A DNA stretch of 8,544 nucleotides from Planctomycetota bacterium (GCA_015485455.1 WFTN01000413.1:1-8544), one strand, 5' to 3'; positions 1 through 6,991 are shown, numbered from the stretch's first letter. The notes: a model not told the origin generated them from the sequence alone. Translations and numbers: made by a program.

Positions 1-1
1 G

Positions 2-1759
2 ATCAATGCGCCGACCCACATCAACGACTCAACCATCAGGCACTTGGGATCGCTACCGAACACTTACTTTCCGGAGGTGCTTCGAGGGGCTACCAGCCTC
101 GGTGGCATGTTCGAAACAGGGGGCATCCCATCGGTGCCGAGCCCGGCAAATCCCGACCCCGCCGGTGGCAACTATTTCATTGGTGGCTACAACCTCCGTG
201 AATACGGCTCCCGTTTTGGTGGCAATTTAGACGGCATTCAAATTGAGTTTCCATCTTCACTCCGATTGTTGCGCGCGGACCGCGATCAAGTCACTTCGAT
301 CTTGACACCGAGCACGGATGCCTTCCTCAATCTTCATTACAACATTCCAACTCTGTCAAGCGCCATCGTCACAGTTTCGGCGACCGACGCTTGGGCTTCC
401 GAATGCGGAAGCCGCGGGCGATTCACATTCCACCGTACTAACGGTACAAGTGTGGCTCAGATTGTGCCTTTTACCATCACTGGGAGCGCGACCGAGGGTG
501 CCGACTACTTGAGCTTGCCTCGCTCAGTCACCATTCCTGTCGGTGCCAATGAGACCACCCTTGATGTTGTTCCTTTGGACGATGTCTTGGTGGAAGGCCC
601 CGAATCAATCCGCCTCATTTTGGACGACTTTGGCATGGCAGGGGATTCTTTGGCGGCCGAGGTCATTTTGCAGGATGACGAACCAGATCCAAGCAAGTTG
701 CTCTTTCTTGCCCTGGACGAGGCCTCTGGGGCAGCGGCCGCGGATGACAGCGGCAATAATAACCACGGAAGTTTGCAACCCGACGAATTGACCGGCCCCC
801 AGAGAATCCCAGGCACCAAGGGAATGGCTCTGAGTTTCGATGGTGTGAATGACCGTCTCGTCGTCCAGGATTTCCCCTGGTCGCCCACCGGCGATGCGAC
901 TCTATCCTTCTTCTTCCGTTCAACGGTCAACGCCAATAGTGGCTTGCAATATGTTTTCAGCCAAGGCGGCAATAGTGGTAGCCCCCACTCTCTCAATGTC
1001 TATTTCATCAATGCCACCGACACACTGCGTTGCGCCCTCTCTTATGGCAATGATCTTTCGGACATCAACACTCTAGACGTCCAAATGCCATTGCGGGATG
1101 GATCATGGCATCATGTCGCCTTGACAAGCAATGCCCTGTCCCATGCCCGGGTCTACATTGATGGAGAGCTTAAGGCGTTGACTCATTTGGGCGGAGATGT
1201 CCTCGACCCCAATACGGACATCTTTTTCGGCGGTCGCCATGACCTGAATTCAACACGCTTTTTTGCCGGTGATTTGGATGAACTACAAATTCACGCTCGG
1301 GAATTATCCAACACGGAAATCCGTTCCCTTGCCACAGGCTTGCCGCCGGAAGCAGCCCCTTATCCTGGTTCCAACGACGACTTGGAAATTCTCACCGGCA
1401 TTGACGGCCCAACATCTAACTTAGCCATCAAATCAGCTCAGGGTGGGCAAAACTACAATGTCAAGGTTAACTCGCCCAGTGGGACCTTCGTGGGCGGTTG
1501 GGCAGGGCTGGGGCTTCAGCCCATGTTGACCGGACTGCCTCCTTACCAACCCTGGTCGCCCAACGTCTACCTGTTTTCCGGTCTGGCGATTGAAGCGATT
1601 CCCTTGACGATCCTCGGCGCCAACGGCCTCAGCCTCTCTGGAATTGTTCCCCCCGGTTTGCTGGGATACAGTGCCTTGTTCCAAGGCTATGTTTTTTCTG
1701 TCAACGCTTTGAACGGTAGTTACGCCGTAACCGATGGCCACGAGATTCGTTTGTTTTAG
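2..1759 (+). CDS. Secreted multidomain protein, 5'-truncated (amidohydrolase-like + Calx-beta + LamG)
   Basis: The frame is open from base 2, so the true start lies before the window; the TTG at 44 is probably internal. Numbering residues from that TTG, about 20-99 carry 'SLGG', 'VPSPANP', 'YFIGGYNLREYGS' and 'LDGIQIEF' followed by an Arg and a helix. This resembles the C-terminal part of N-formylglutamate-amidohydrolase-like enzymes (GGY-x-x-R-x-x-G, then a Q-x-E motif); that call is by recall and moderate. Residues ~107-213 form a Calx-beta domain ('ITGSATEGADY', 'SVTIPVGA', 'DDVLVEGPESIRLIL'). Residues ~217-430 form a LamG/concanavalin-like domain ('DDSGNNNHG', 'ALSFDGVND', 'GSWHHVAL', 'VYIDGEL', 'GDLDELQIHAREL'). 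Residues ~445-571 form a Gly/Leu-rich C-terminal module ending 'YAVTDGHEIRLF', of a kind I associate with planctomycete secreted proteins. Calx-beta and LamG domains are typically extracellular. It probably acts outside the cytoplasm on amide- or peptide-type substrates, but the catalytic N-terminus is not visible. It converges on the next gene. Confidence 0.9.
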   Translation: MNAPTHINDSTIRHLGSLPNTYFPEVLRGATSLGGMFETGGIPSVPSPANPDPAGGNYFIGGYNLREYGSRFGGNLDGIQIEFPSSLRLLRADRDQVTSILTPSTDAFLNLHYNIPTLSSAIVTVSATDAWASECGSRGRFTFHRTNGTSVAQIVPFTITGSATEGADYLSLPRSVTIPVGANETTLDVVPLDDVLVEGPESIRLILDDFGMAGDSLAAEVILQDDEPDPSKLLFLALDEASGAAAADDSGNNNHGSLQPDELTGPQRIPGTKGMALSFDGVNDRLVVQDFPWSPTGDATLSFFFRSTVNANSGLQYVFSQGGNSGSPHSLNVYFINATDTLRCALSYGNDLSDINTLDVQMPLRDGSWHHVALTSNALSHARVYIDGELKALTHLGGDVLDPNTDIFFGGRHDLNSTRFFAGDLDELQIHARELSNTEIRSLATGLPPEAAPYPGSNDDLEILTGIDGPTSNLAIKSAQGGQNYNVKVNSPSGTFVGGWAGLGLQPMLTGLPPYQPWSPNVYLFSGLAIEAIPLTILGANGLSLSGIVPPGLLGYSALFQGYVFSVNALNGSYAVTDGHEIRLF

Positions 1760-2006
1760 ATCCCTCGTCCACTCAAGGTGTCATACTTCTCCCGTCGCCC
1801 CTGTAAGACAAAGACGATGACGTGGACTTCAAGATCCTTGAGCAGGTTGATGAGGTCGGATCGAAAAGAGTCGGGGCTATCTTGGGAATATATCCATCTT
1901 GCACTCCACAAGGGTGGCGAATCCGAGAGAATCCAGCCTACCCCGAATCTTCGAAGCTGGAAGTTAGAAAATCGTTCGGGCCGACGAATTCAACTCAATG
2001 CCGCAG
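1760..2006. other. Intergenic region between convergent genes, possible gene remnant
   Basis: This stretch of about 250 bp separates two convergent genes. No strong intrinsic terminator was found. Open frames exist on both strands but none has a convincing start, ribosome binding site or recognised domain. The + frame from the GTG at 1822 (62 codons) and the - frame 1989-1756 (77 stop-free codons, usable start only TTG at 1911) cover the same bases. The - frame includes a hydrophobic strand-like segment, 'DLEVHVIVFVLQGRR', so a decayed gene fragment is possible. Confidence 0.4.
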
Positions 2007-3179
2007 CTAACGCCCAGGATAAGAGGCCTTGTTGGCTTTCCACCACTTGGACCACTCGCCAGGGCTATAGCCTAACCCGGTGCCGGTCAATTGGTGGAGT
2101 GACGCCGACATCCGGCGGCGCGTGATGCCCACGGAGACCACGGCCACATCCAGAACCACACCTGACTCCACCACGTCGATGATGGGATCGGCGATCACCG
2201 CGGCCTGGGCGATTTCGACATCGAAGTCTTTCACGTAGGCCACTTGTTTGCTGAATCGCACATGATTCCTGGCCCCTCCTGGGGTAGTCGTAGCCTCCAA
2301 GGCGGCTATCAGAGGCTTGACTGCCCGTTTGTCGCCCAGCATGCCGAGAGCTTCCGCAGCATAAACCCGGGTTGATGCGTACTTGCCGTAGAAGAGCGCA
2401 CGCTCAAAAGGCCCGATGGTTGTTCCGTCGTCATGCTTCTTCAAAGAGGCCACGGCACATGCCCGCACCTGCCAAGAAGGGTCTCCCAGGGCGCGACGGT
2501 AGAGAGGTTTGACTCGCCTGACCTTGTTGCTTTGCCCAAGCATGTAGACGGCTATCCAACGCTGAGGCTCAGTGCCTCGGTCGGAGAAACGAATAGCATT
2601 ATTGAGTTGAATGTCATCCGGTAAACTATCGAGATTGGCGCGGATCATCGCCGCCCCAAGAAAACTCTGATTTTTCGCTGCAGCATAGAGCAGGTCAACT
2701 TCGCGCCGCGCCCAACGGGGCTTTTCACGAGGTTGTGTGTTCTTCTTGGCCAAGCGATACACCGGGGCCAATCGTTTGATCAAACCCCAGGCAAAAGTGT
2801 TGTCCGGGTCCAATCTCAAGATGCCGTCAAGTTCAGCGGCGAGCCCAGAAGTGAACCCGCGCCCCAGGCACCACCGCGCCAGCCGCGTGTGGTCCTTCAC
2901 GTTCTTCGATTGGCCTTGCTTGAGCTCTTTGCGATAGAGCTCGCGAAGTTTATGAGCCTCACGACGGGCGATGATGCTGCCCTCGGGAATAGCCCGTGTT
3001 CCCAGCCAAGTCTTGAAGTAGACCACCCGTTTCTTGGTCTTAAGCACAACACCTTCCACAGATTCGCCATTTTTTAAGGTCAAAACGACAGATTTTCTCT
3101 GGCGTTGTCCAAGGGTTGGGACGGCCCCAAACACAGAAACGACCAGGACCAAGAGAAGAAGTTTGCGACCTACGTTCAT
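2007..3179 (-). CDS. Exported HEAT-repeat protein
   Basis: A 390-residue protein with an N-terminal signal peptide: basic 'MNVGRK', a hydrophobic run to about residue 20, and likely cleavage after 'VPTLG'. It should therefore be periplasmic or otherwise exported. Residues ~30-85 hold a small beta segment ('VVLTLKNGESVEGVVLKT', 'RAIPEGSI'). Residues ~97-140 have a helical TPR-like stretch ('LARWCLGRGF', 'ELDGILRLDPDN'). Residues ~205-295 hold HEAT repeats ('DPSWQVRACAVASLKKH', 'STRVYAAEALGMLGDKRAVKPLIAALE'). Residues ~307-350 include 'VAYVKDFDVEIAQ', and the C-terminus has 'LTGTGLGYSPGEWSKWWKAN', whose W-x-x-W-W ending recurs in planctomycete HEAT proteins as I recall them. The ATG is preceded by GGAG with an 8-nt spacer, which supports this start. 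No catalytic residues are evident; a protein-binding scaffold role is inferred from the fold. It is transcribed divergently from trmJ. Confidence 0.92.
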   Translation of the reverse strand: MNVGRKLLLLVLVVSVFGAVPTLGQRQRKSVVLTLKNGESVEGVVLKTKKRVVYFKTWLGTRAIPEGSIIARREAHKLRELYRKELKQGQSKNVKDHTRLARWCLGRGFTSGLAAELDGILRLDPDNTFAWGLIKRLAPVYRLAKKNTQPREKPRWARREVDLLYAAAKNQSFLGAAMIRANLDSLPDDIQLNNAIRFSDRGTEPQRWIAVYMLGQSNKVRRVKPLYRRALGDPSWQVRACAVASLKKHDDGTTIGPFERALFYGKYASTRVYAAEALGMLGDKRAVKPLIAALEATTTPGGARNHVRFSKQVAYVKDFDVEIAQAAVIADPIIDVVESGVVLDVAVVSVGITRRRMSASLHQLTGTGLGYSPGEWSKWWKANKASYPGR

Positions 3180-3187
3180 TGTTAGGG

Positions 3188-3191
3188 CTCC
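3188..3191 (-). promoter_or_regulatory. Ribosome binding site of the exported HEAT gene
   Basis: GGAG on the - strand lies 8 nt upstream of the ATG at 3179-3177. It fixes the start, so the hydrophobic signal peptide is translated. Confidence 0.6.
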
Positions 3192-3214
3192 GACGGGCTT
3201 TCTCTTCCAGGCGG

Positions 3215-3247
3215 ATTATGCGAAAACGCCCCTGAGAGTATCACTCT
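3215..3247 (-). promoter_or_regulatory. Candidate -10 box and overlapping dyad in the divergent intergenic region
   Basis: On the - strand, CATAAT (3220-3215, five of six matches to TATAAT) lies 35 nt before the ATG of the exported HEAT gene. No good TTGACA-like box is found 16-18 nt upstream. That place instead contains a perfect inverted repeat, AGAGT-ATC-ACTCT (3235-3247), which could be a small operator affecting this gene and/or the divergent trmJ operon. Five-base arms can arise by chance, so this is a weak call. Confidence 0.25.
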
Positions 3248-3306
3248 AAGTCATAGACTGACGACGACTCCAGAATGCTCAAGATAATCTCGAATCAAGC
3301 TCGTGC

Positions 3307-3312
3307 AAAGGA
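3307..3312 (+). promoter_or_regulatory. Shine-Dalgarno-like AAAGGA near the trmJ start
   Basis: AAAGGA is the only purine-rich SD-like element near the possible trmJ starts. It lies 4 nt before an in-frame GTG (3317) and 13 nt before an in-frame ATG (3326). No such element precedes the ATG at 3275. It favours one of the two inner starts. Confidence 0.35.
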
Positions 3313-3325
3313 CAATGTGGCCGAT

Positions 3326-4120
3326 ATGGGAGCGAATCCGCTCAAAAACGTTTCAATCGTCTTGGTAGAGCCACAGGGCCCCCTCAATGTAGGGGCTTCA
3401 GCAAGAGCCATGAAAAACATGGGATTGAGCTCGATGATCGTCGTGGGTGACATGGATCTGACTTCAGACGCATGCCGTCTCATGGCCCCCGGATCGAAAG
3501 AAATCTTGGACGCAGCCCTGCAAGTCGCCACCATTGAGGAAGCCTTGAGCCAGGCCACATTCATCGTGGGGACGACGGCTCGGGGGCGCCACCGTCGGGC
3601 CACCGAAACACCAGCCGCTATCAGCCCCAGAATTTTGTCGATGGCAGCCCATGGCAAGGTGGCCATTCTCTTTGGGCGAGAAGATTCTGGTCTTAGCAAG
3701 CATGAAATTGCCCTTTGCCATCATGTGATCTCGGTTCCCACAGATGGAGACCGTGCCAGTCTCAACTTAGCTCAAGCAGTTCTCTTGGTTTGCTATGAGA
3801 TTTTCCAGCAATCAACGGCTGAAAAAGTCGTGGCCAACGCAGAGTTGGGAGACCTTTTGGTCGGCAACGACTGGGACAGGCTCTACCACGAAATGCTTTT
3901 GTGCTGCGCTGAGACTGGCTACATGAGTGCCGGGAACAAGTTGGCTATCGAAGAGAGTTTCAAGCGCCTCCTCAAACTAGGCCCCATCCAGACCCGCGAC
4001 TCTCGCCACCTCTTCGGTTTGGTGCGACGAGTTGCCAAAATGATCGACGGACGGGTAGAAGCCAACCCATCTCAGAAGTTCATTCCATCAGGGAGAAAGC
4101 CCAAGGAGGGCGAAGATTGA
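3326..4120 (+). CDS. trmJ: tRNA (cytidine/uridine-32) 2'-O-methyltransferase, TrmJ-like (SPOUT/TrmH family)
   Basis: A SpoU/TrmH-class methyltransferase that transfers a methyl group from S-adenosylmethionine to a ribose 2'-OH; TrmJ acts on tRNA nucleotide 32. From the chosen ATG (264 residues), motif 1 is 'PLNVGASARAMKNMG' (~19-33), then 'GTTARGR' (~82-88, matching TSARSR of E. coli TrmJ), motif 2 'ILFGREDSGLSKHEI' (~114-128), and motif 3 'ASLNLAQAVLLVCYEIF' (~144-160) of the trefoil knot. The C-terminal helices ('LYHEMLLCCAETGYM', 'LLKLGPIQTRDSRHLFGLVRRV') fit the TrmJ dimerisation extension. E. coli TrmJ is about 246 residues and its core begins a few residues after the start, which favours ATG 3326. 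GTG 3317 and ATG 3275 (281 residues) are in-frame alternatives; the latter adds 17 residues with no SD. It is first in a tight operon with a HEAT gene and smr. Assignment to position 32 rather than another 2'-O site is by family. Confidence 0.9.
   Translation: MGANPLKNVSIVLVEPQGPLNVGASARAMKNMGLSSMIVVGDMDLTSDACRLMAPGSKEILDAALQVATIEEALSQATFIVGTTARGRHRRATETPAAISPRILSMAAHGKVAILFGREDSGLSKHEIALCHHVISVPTDGDRASLNLAQAVLLVCYEIFQQSTAEKVVANAELGDLLVGNDWDRLYHEMLLCCAETGYMSAGNKLAIEESFKRLLKLGPIQTRDSRHLFGLVRRVAKMIDGRVEANPSQKFIPSGRKPKEGED
4103..4109 (+). promoter_or_regulatory. Strong Shine-Dalgarno AAGGAGG inside the trmJ 3' end
   Basis: A near-consensus AAGGAGG lies within the last codons of trmJ, 7 nt before the TTG at 4117. 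It identifies that TTG as the HEAT-gene start; no in-frame ATG or GTG lies nearby. Because the TTG overlaps the trmJ TGA (TTGA), it also points to translational coupling by termination-reinitiation. Confidence 0.8.
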
Positions 4121-5736
4121 GTGACGATGTAATTGCAAAGATCCTGAAACTGCTCAAGGACAACGATGTCGAAATGCGCTGTTCCGCAGCCATGATCCTC
4201 GGCAGCATTCGTCCCATGGAAGAACGCGTTATCGAGGCACTGCGATCGGGAATGCGTCGCGCACCCACCCACGCCAAAAGCTATTTCTTGGATGCCCTTC
4301 TCAAGACAAAGGATCGTCGCGTCTTACCCGACGTGGTAGCCCTGCTCCACGAAATTGGAAGCATCTCCGATCAAGCCGTCTCGGTGGTGAGAAAATTCGG
4401 TGGTCCAGCGCTTCAAGCCATCGAAGACTGCCACCAAGGCCAAAAAAACTGGCACAACGGTGCCTTCATCAAAGCGGTGGCTGGCATTCACCAACTCAAG
4501 GCGGTTCGCATGCTGATCGAGCGGCTGCCCTACACCACTTGGGAAGAAGCTCGGGGCACCAGCCTTTTCATCGCCGAGCATTTCGACCGCTACCCGAAAT
4601 CAGCCCAAAAGTATCTGGAAAAATCGATGCGGGCGATGATCGAAAACCCGCCCCCTGACTTGCCCGGCTATTGCCTCATCACTTGCCTAAAAATGGTTCA
4701 TCGTTTGGGCTTTCAAGTTGATCCAGATATGCTGCTGACCCACGGTGAATCCAGCGACATCCCTTCTGTTCGCCGCCACGCCTTGGTGGCTCTAGAAGTC
4801 CAAGAGCCAGACCCCAAGCAAATCAACCATTTCCGAGAGAGGCTCTACACTCTTCTCGGCCACGACAATCGCGACGTCTCTTTGCCCAGCCTTCACGTCC
4901 TTCGCATCTGGACAAAACCCACGGTCCCGGCTGCCAAGCTTCGAGATTTGGCAGCGTTAGAACGGCCCAACCTCAAAGAATTCGCATTCCAAGAATTGTC
5001 ACGCCGCAAAGATAGAAAACTCGTTACCATTCTCCGGGACCATTTGGGGCATCCTCTCCGGCGCGTTCGCGGGTTCAGTTCTCAAATTCTCATGGCCCAG
5101 AAAAACGGCCCAGAGACGGTCTTGGAGTTCTTCAAAAAGGAAGCCACCCCTGAAGTGCGCCGAGAACTCGCTGACGTCATGGCTCAATCCAAGGTCAACT
5201 TTCCTGACAGCGAGATCAAGGCGATGCGCCGAAAGCTCGCCTTGGGTTTCACCCAAGAGACCATCGATCACGCTCTGCTCCACTACCTTGGAGCTAAAGA
5301 TCGAGAAGGGCTGAATGCCTATCTCATTCGGCGTTCAAAGAAACTGATCAAAGATGGTGAGATTCTGATAGCTATCAATTCACTCCAACCCCTTGTTCGT
5401 TTTCGCCATGGCAATCATGACGCCCGTTTTCTTTTGGCCTTGGCAAACTTTCACCTAGCAGAAGACACCCAAGACGACAAAGACCGACGCTATCAACGGT
5501 GTATCGATATTCTCTCACCTCTATCCCGCGCCCATGGCATTGATCTGGCCAATAAGATCAAGAAAACCAAATCGCTCGCCACCTCAGATCATGTGTCCAT
5601 TCTGCGGGGCCTTTGCCGCAGAGGTGGCATGGAACGGGGTGTTTGCCGTCAAATATCGGAGTTCATCGACGAGACACAATTAAGCCCCAAGGACCGGAAG
5701 ACCCTGGGGGAGATTCGAAAAACCTTGAGGAAATAA
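4117..5736 (+). CDS. Cytoplasmic HEAT/ARM-like alpha-solenoid protein
   Basis: A 539-residue, almost entirely helical protein with no signal peptide or membrane segment. HEAT-like helix pairs are visible at ~1-80 ('IAKILKLLKDNDVEMRCSAAMILGSI', 'RVLPDVVALLHEIGS'), ~210-265 ('DIPSVRRHALVALEVQEPD', 'DNRDVSLPSLHVLRIW') and ~280-355 ('PNLKEFAFQELSRRKDRKLVTIL', 'HPLRRVRGFSSQILMA', 'TPEVRRELADVMAQS'). Residues ~400-475 look TPR-like ('AINSLQPLVRFRHGNHDARFLLALANFHLAED'). The repeats are divergent and the protein is rich in Arg/Lys, so a scaffold that binds RNA, ribosomes or proteins is possible. I recognise no named family and no enzymatic motif. The TTG start is chosen because of the strong SD 7 nt upstream; it overlaps the trmJ stop. 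The stop is 1 nt before the smr GTG. Its placement between trmJ and smr suggests shared expression and perhaps a joint RNA-related role, which is inference. Confidence 0.9.
   Translation: MSDDVIAKILKLLKDNDVEMRCSAAMILGSIRPMEERVIEALRSGMRRAPTHAKSYFLDALLKTKDRRVLPDVVALLHEIGSISDQAVSVVRKFGGPALQAIEDCHQGQKNWHNGAFIKAVAGIHQLKAVRMLIERLPYTTWEEARGTSLFIAEHFDRYPKSAQKYLEKSMRAMIENPPPDLPGYCLITCLKMVHRLGFQVDPDMLLTHGESSDIPSVRRHALVALEVQEPDPKQINHFRERLYTLLGHDNRDVSLPSLHVLRIWTKPTVPAAKLRDLAALERPNLKEFAFQELSRRKDRKLVTILRDHLGHPLRRVRGFSSQILMAQKNGPETVLEFFKKEATPEVRRELADVMAQSKVNFPDSEIKAMRRKLALGFTQETIDHALLHYLGAKDREGLNAYLIRRSKKLIKDGEILIAINSLQPLVRFRHGNHDARFLLALANFHLAEDTQDDKDRRYQRCIDILSPLSRAHGIDLANKIKKTKSLATSDHVSILRGLCRRGGMERGVCRQISEFIDETQLSPKDRKTLGEIRKTLRK
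5727..5731 (+). promoter_or_regulatory. Ribosome binding site of the smr-domain gene
   Basis: GAGGA lies inside the final codons of the HEAT gene, 6 nt before the GTG at 5738. It supports the GTG start and coupling to the upstream gene. Confidence 0.65.
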
Positions 5737-5737
5737 A

Positions 5738-6064
5738 GTGGCTAAGAAGAAGCGCAAAACTTCGACCAACCGATACGAGCACTTAGCCCGTGCTCAAGTC
5801 CAATTAGATTTCCACCAGGATGGTCCCATTACCTCCCAAGAGGTGAAAAAGAAGACCATACGATTTCTTGAGCAAGCCAAGAAAAAGGGTCACAAGAAGG
5901 CACGGATCATCACTGGAAAAGGCATCCATTCCAAAGGAGCGCCCCTCGTGAGACCCCAAGTGAAACGGACCCTCATCGAGCTCGAATCCCAAGGAATCAT
6001 ACATGCCTTCTACCCGGAAAGTGCCCGGCATGGTGGCGACGGGGCCTTTGTTATTGACCTATGA
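5738..6064 (+). CDS. Small stand-alone Smr-domain protein (putative RNA/DNA nuclease)
   Basis: A 108-residue protein that is essentially one Smr (small MutS-related) domain after a basic tail ('MAKKKRKTS'). Visible family motifs are the 'LDFH' start of the domain (His26, equivalent to the LDLHG box), a long helix (~33-50), 'ARIITGKGIHSKG' with the TGKG turn (59-62), the helix 'VRPQVKRTLIELE', and the closing 'ARHGGDGAFVIDL' (GGxGA at 99-103). Smr domains in other proteins nick nucleic acid; some cleave mRNA at stalled or collided ribosomes. The nuclease role here is by family. The first box is unusual: the usual His-Gly is His-Gln-Asp-Gly-Pro, which may be a subfamily trait. The GTG start has an SD and follows the HEAT stop by 1 nt, so it belongs to the same operon. 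The last codon, CTA, contains the complement of the stop of the opposite gene, giving a 6-bp tail-to-tail overlap. Confidence 0.92.
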   Translation: MAKKKRKTSTNRYEHLARAQVQLDFHQDGPITSQEVKKKTIRFLEQAKKKGHKKARIITGKGIHSKGAPLVRPQVKRTLIELESQGIIHAFYPESARHGGDGAFVIDL

Positions 6065-6991
6065 CGACAACATCTCTGGATAGAAAACCTGAGCCAGCTC
6101 TCCCGTTAGCTCAGTAATCTGCATGATCTCGGCTTCCGTCAGCCTTTCCTTCCAGCTATCGATGGCCTTTCTACTATCCCGAGGCTTATAGGTCGTAGAC
6201 GGACCTTGATTGCTTTTGGCCGAAGTGTAGTTCTCAATGTAGACCTTCACTTTTGGTGTCATCGACAAGCCCAAGCCTTCTAACATCGTGGTGAAGCCTC
6301 TCAGAGGATCCCCAGCAACATCTTCATAGCGTACAAACTGCCAGCCAGGGTATTGCTCGCGATAAGTACGAATTTGATGATGAAGAATGGTCCACAAATG
6401 ACACCACTTAGCGATTTTGTCGTCAGAGTTTTCCATCAGATAAAACATAAGGCTGACGATCTCTTTAGGAAGCTTCTTCATGAGCCCTTCTTGCTCTGAC
6501 AGGTTGCGAAAACTAAATCCCCAGTTCGCCACCTTCAACGAGGCCACAAAAGCCCAGGGAGAGCGAATTGTGCAAATAACATCCATGCCATAGCGCTCAT
6601 AGAGCCAACCTGCAGAAAAGAGAGCCAAGGGGTCTTTCACCAATACCCGAGGGTTCTTAGCGGCCTGAAGAAAGTGCCAAGCGAATCGCAGAGGAGTTTT
6701 CAATCCAGCATCGGTGGCCCGGCAAACTCCCAGGGCATATCCAACGGCCCCTGATGCCAAGACCGCGTCAAAGGCCCGTTTCAAGTCTTCCTGCTGGTCA
6801 GAAGAATCGAAGTCAGCATAAGATCGATTCAATTGGACGCCAAAACCGTAGGGTGGGAAGTTCTTATTGAACGGTTCCAAGAGCAAACGCATACGGCCGT
6901 GTTCAGCAATCGTATTGCCAATCCATGTGGTGCCCGAACGATGGGGGCCGGTCACCAGAATGTGCTTCGAGTCAGTCGACAAGGATTTCAT
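6059..6991 (-). CDS. PAPS-dependent-type sulfotransferase
   Basis: A P-loop-like sulfotransferase expected to move a sulfuryl group from 3'-phosphoadenosine-5'-phosphosulfate (PAPS) to a hydroxyl or amine of a carbohydrate, lipid or protein. From the ATG at 6991 (310 residues), the 5'-phosphosulfate loop is 'TGPHRSGTTWIGNTI' (~14-28), the acidic 'LLLEPFN' follows, and the 3'-phosphate-binding element is 'VICTIRSPWAFVASL' (Arg143 and Ser151). A downstream 'RYEDVAGDPL' and the C-terminal 'SWKERLTEAEI' are also typical. No signal peptide or membrane anchor is seen, so it is probably cytoplasmic. The acceptor cannot be told from the sequence. The start is uncertain: an in-frame TTG at 7021 would add 10 residues, and neither site has a clear SD; the ATG fits the family, in which the loop lies near the N-terminus. 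It is monocistronic as far as visible, convergent with smr and divergent from the gene at 7223. Confidence 0.92.
   Translation of the reverse strand: MKSLSTDSKHILVTGPHRSGTTWIGNTIAEHGRMRLLLEPFNKNFPPYGFGVQLNRSYADFDSSDQQEDLKRAFDAVLASGAVGYALGVCRATDAGLKTPLRFAWHFLQAAKNPRVLVKDPLALFSAGWLYERYGMDVICTIRSPWAFVASLKVANWGFSFRNLSEQEGLMKKLPKEIVSLMFYLMENSDDKIAKWCHLWTILHHQIRTYREQYPGWQFVRYEDVAGDPLRGFTTMLEGLGLSMTPKVKVYIENYTSAKSNQGPSTTYKPRDSRKAIDSWKERLTEAEIMQITELTGELAQVFYPEMLSS

Noticed and set aside
505..996. A 163-codon - strand open frame
   Set aside because: It lies opposite the Calx-beta and LamG coding region, has low-complexity Ser/Lys/Pro composition, and is explained as a shadow of that gene.
1778..2125. 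A 115-codon + strand open frame with a GTG start
   Set aside because: It is Arg/Ser/Thr-rich without domain pattern, lacks an SD, and overlaps the 3' end of the well-supported - strand HEAT gene.
3295..3699. A 134-codon - strand open frame opposite trmJ
   Set aside because: The forward frame carries all TrmJ motifs; the reverse frame shows no recognisable domain.
3326..6064. Antiphage defence system based on the HEAT-Smr pairing
   Set aside because: trmJ is housekeeping-like, no toxin, sensor or mobility genes are adjacent, and composition matches the rest of the window, so a defence role is not supported.
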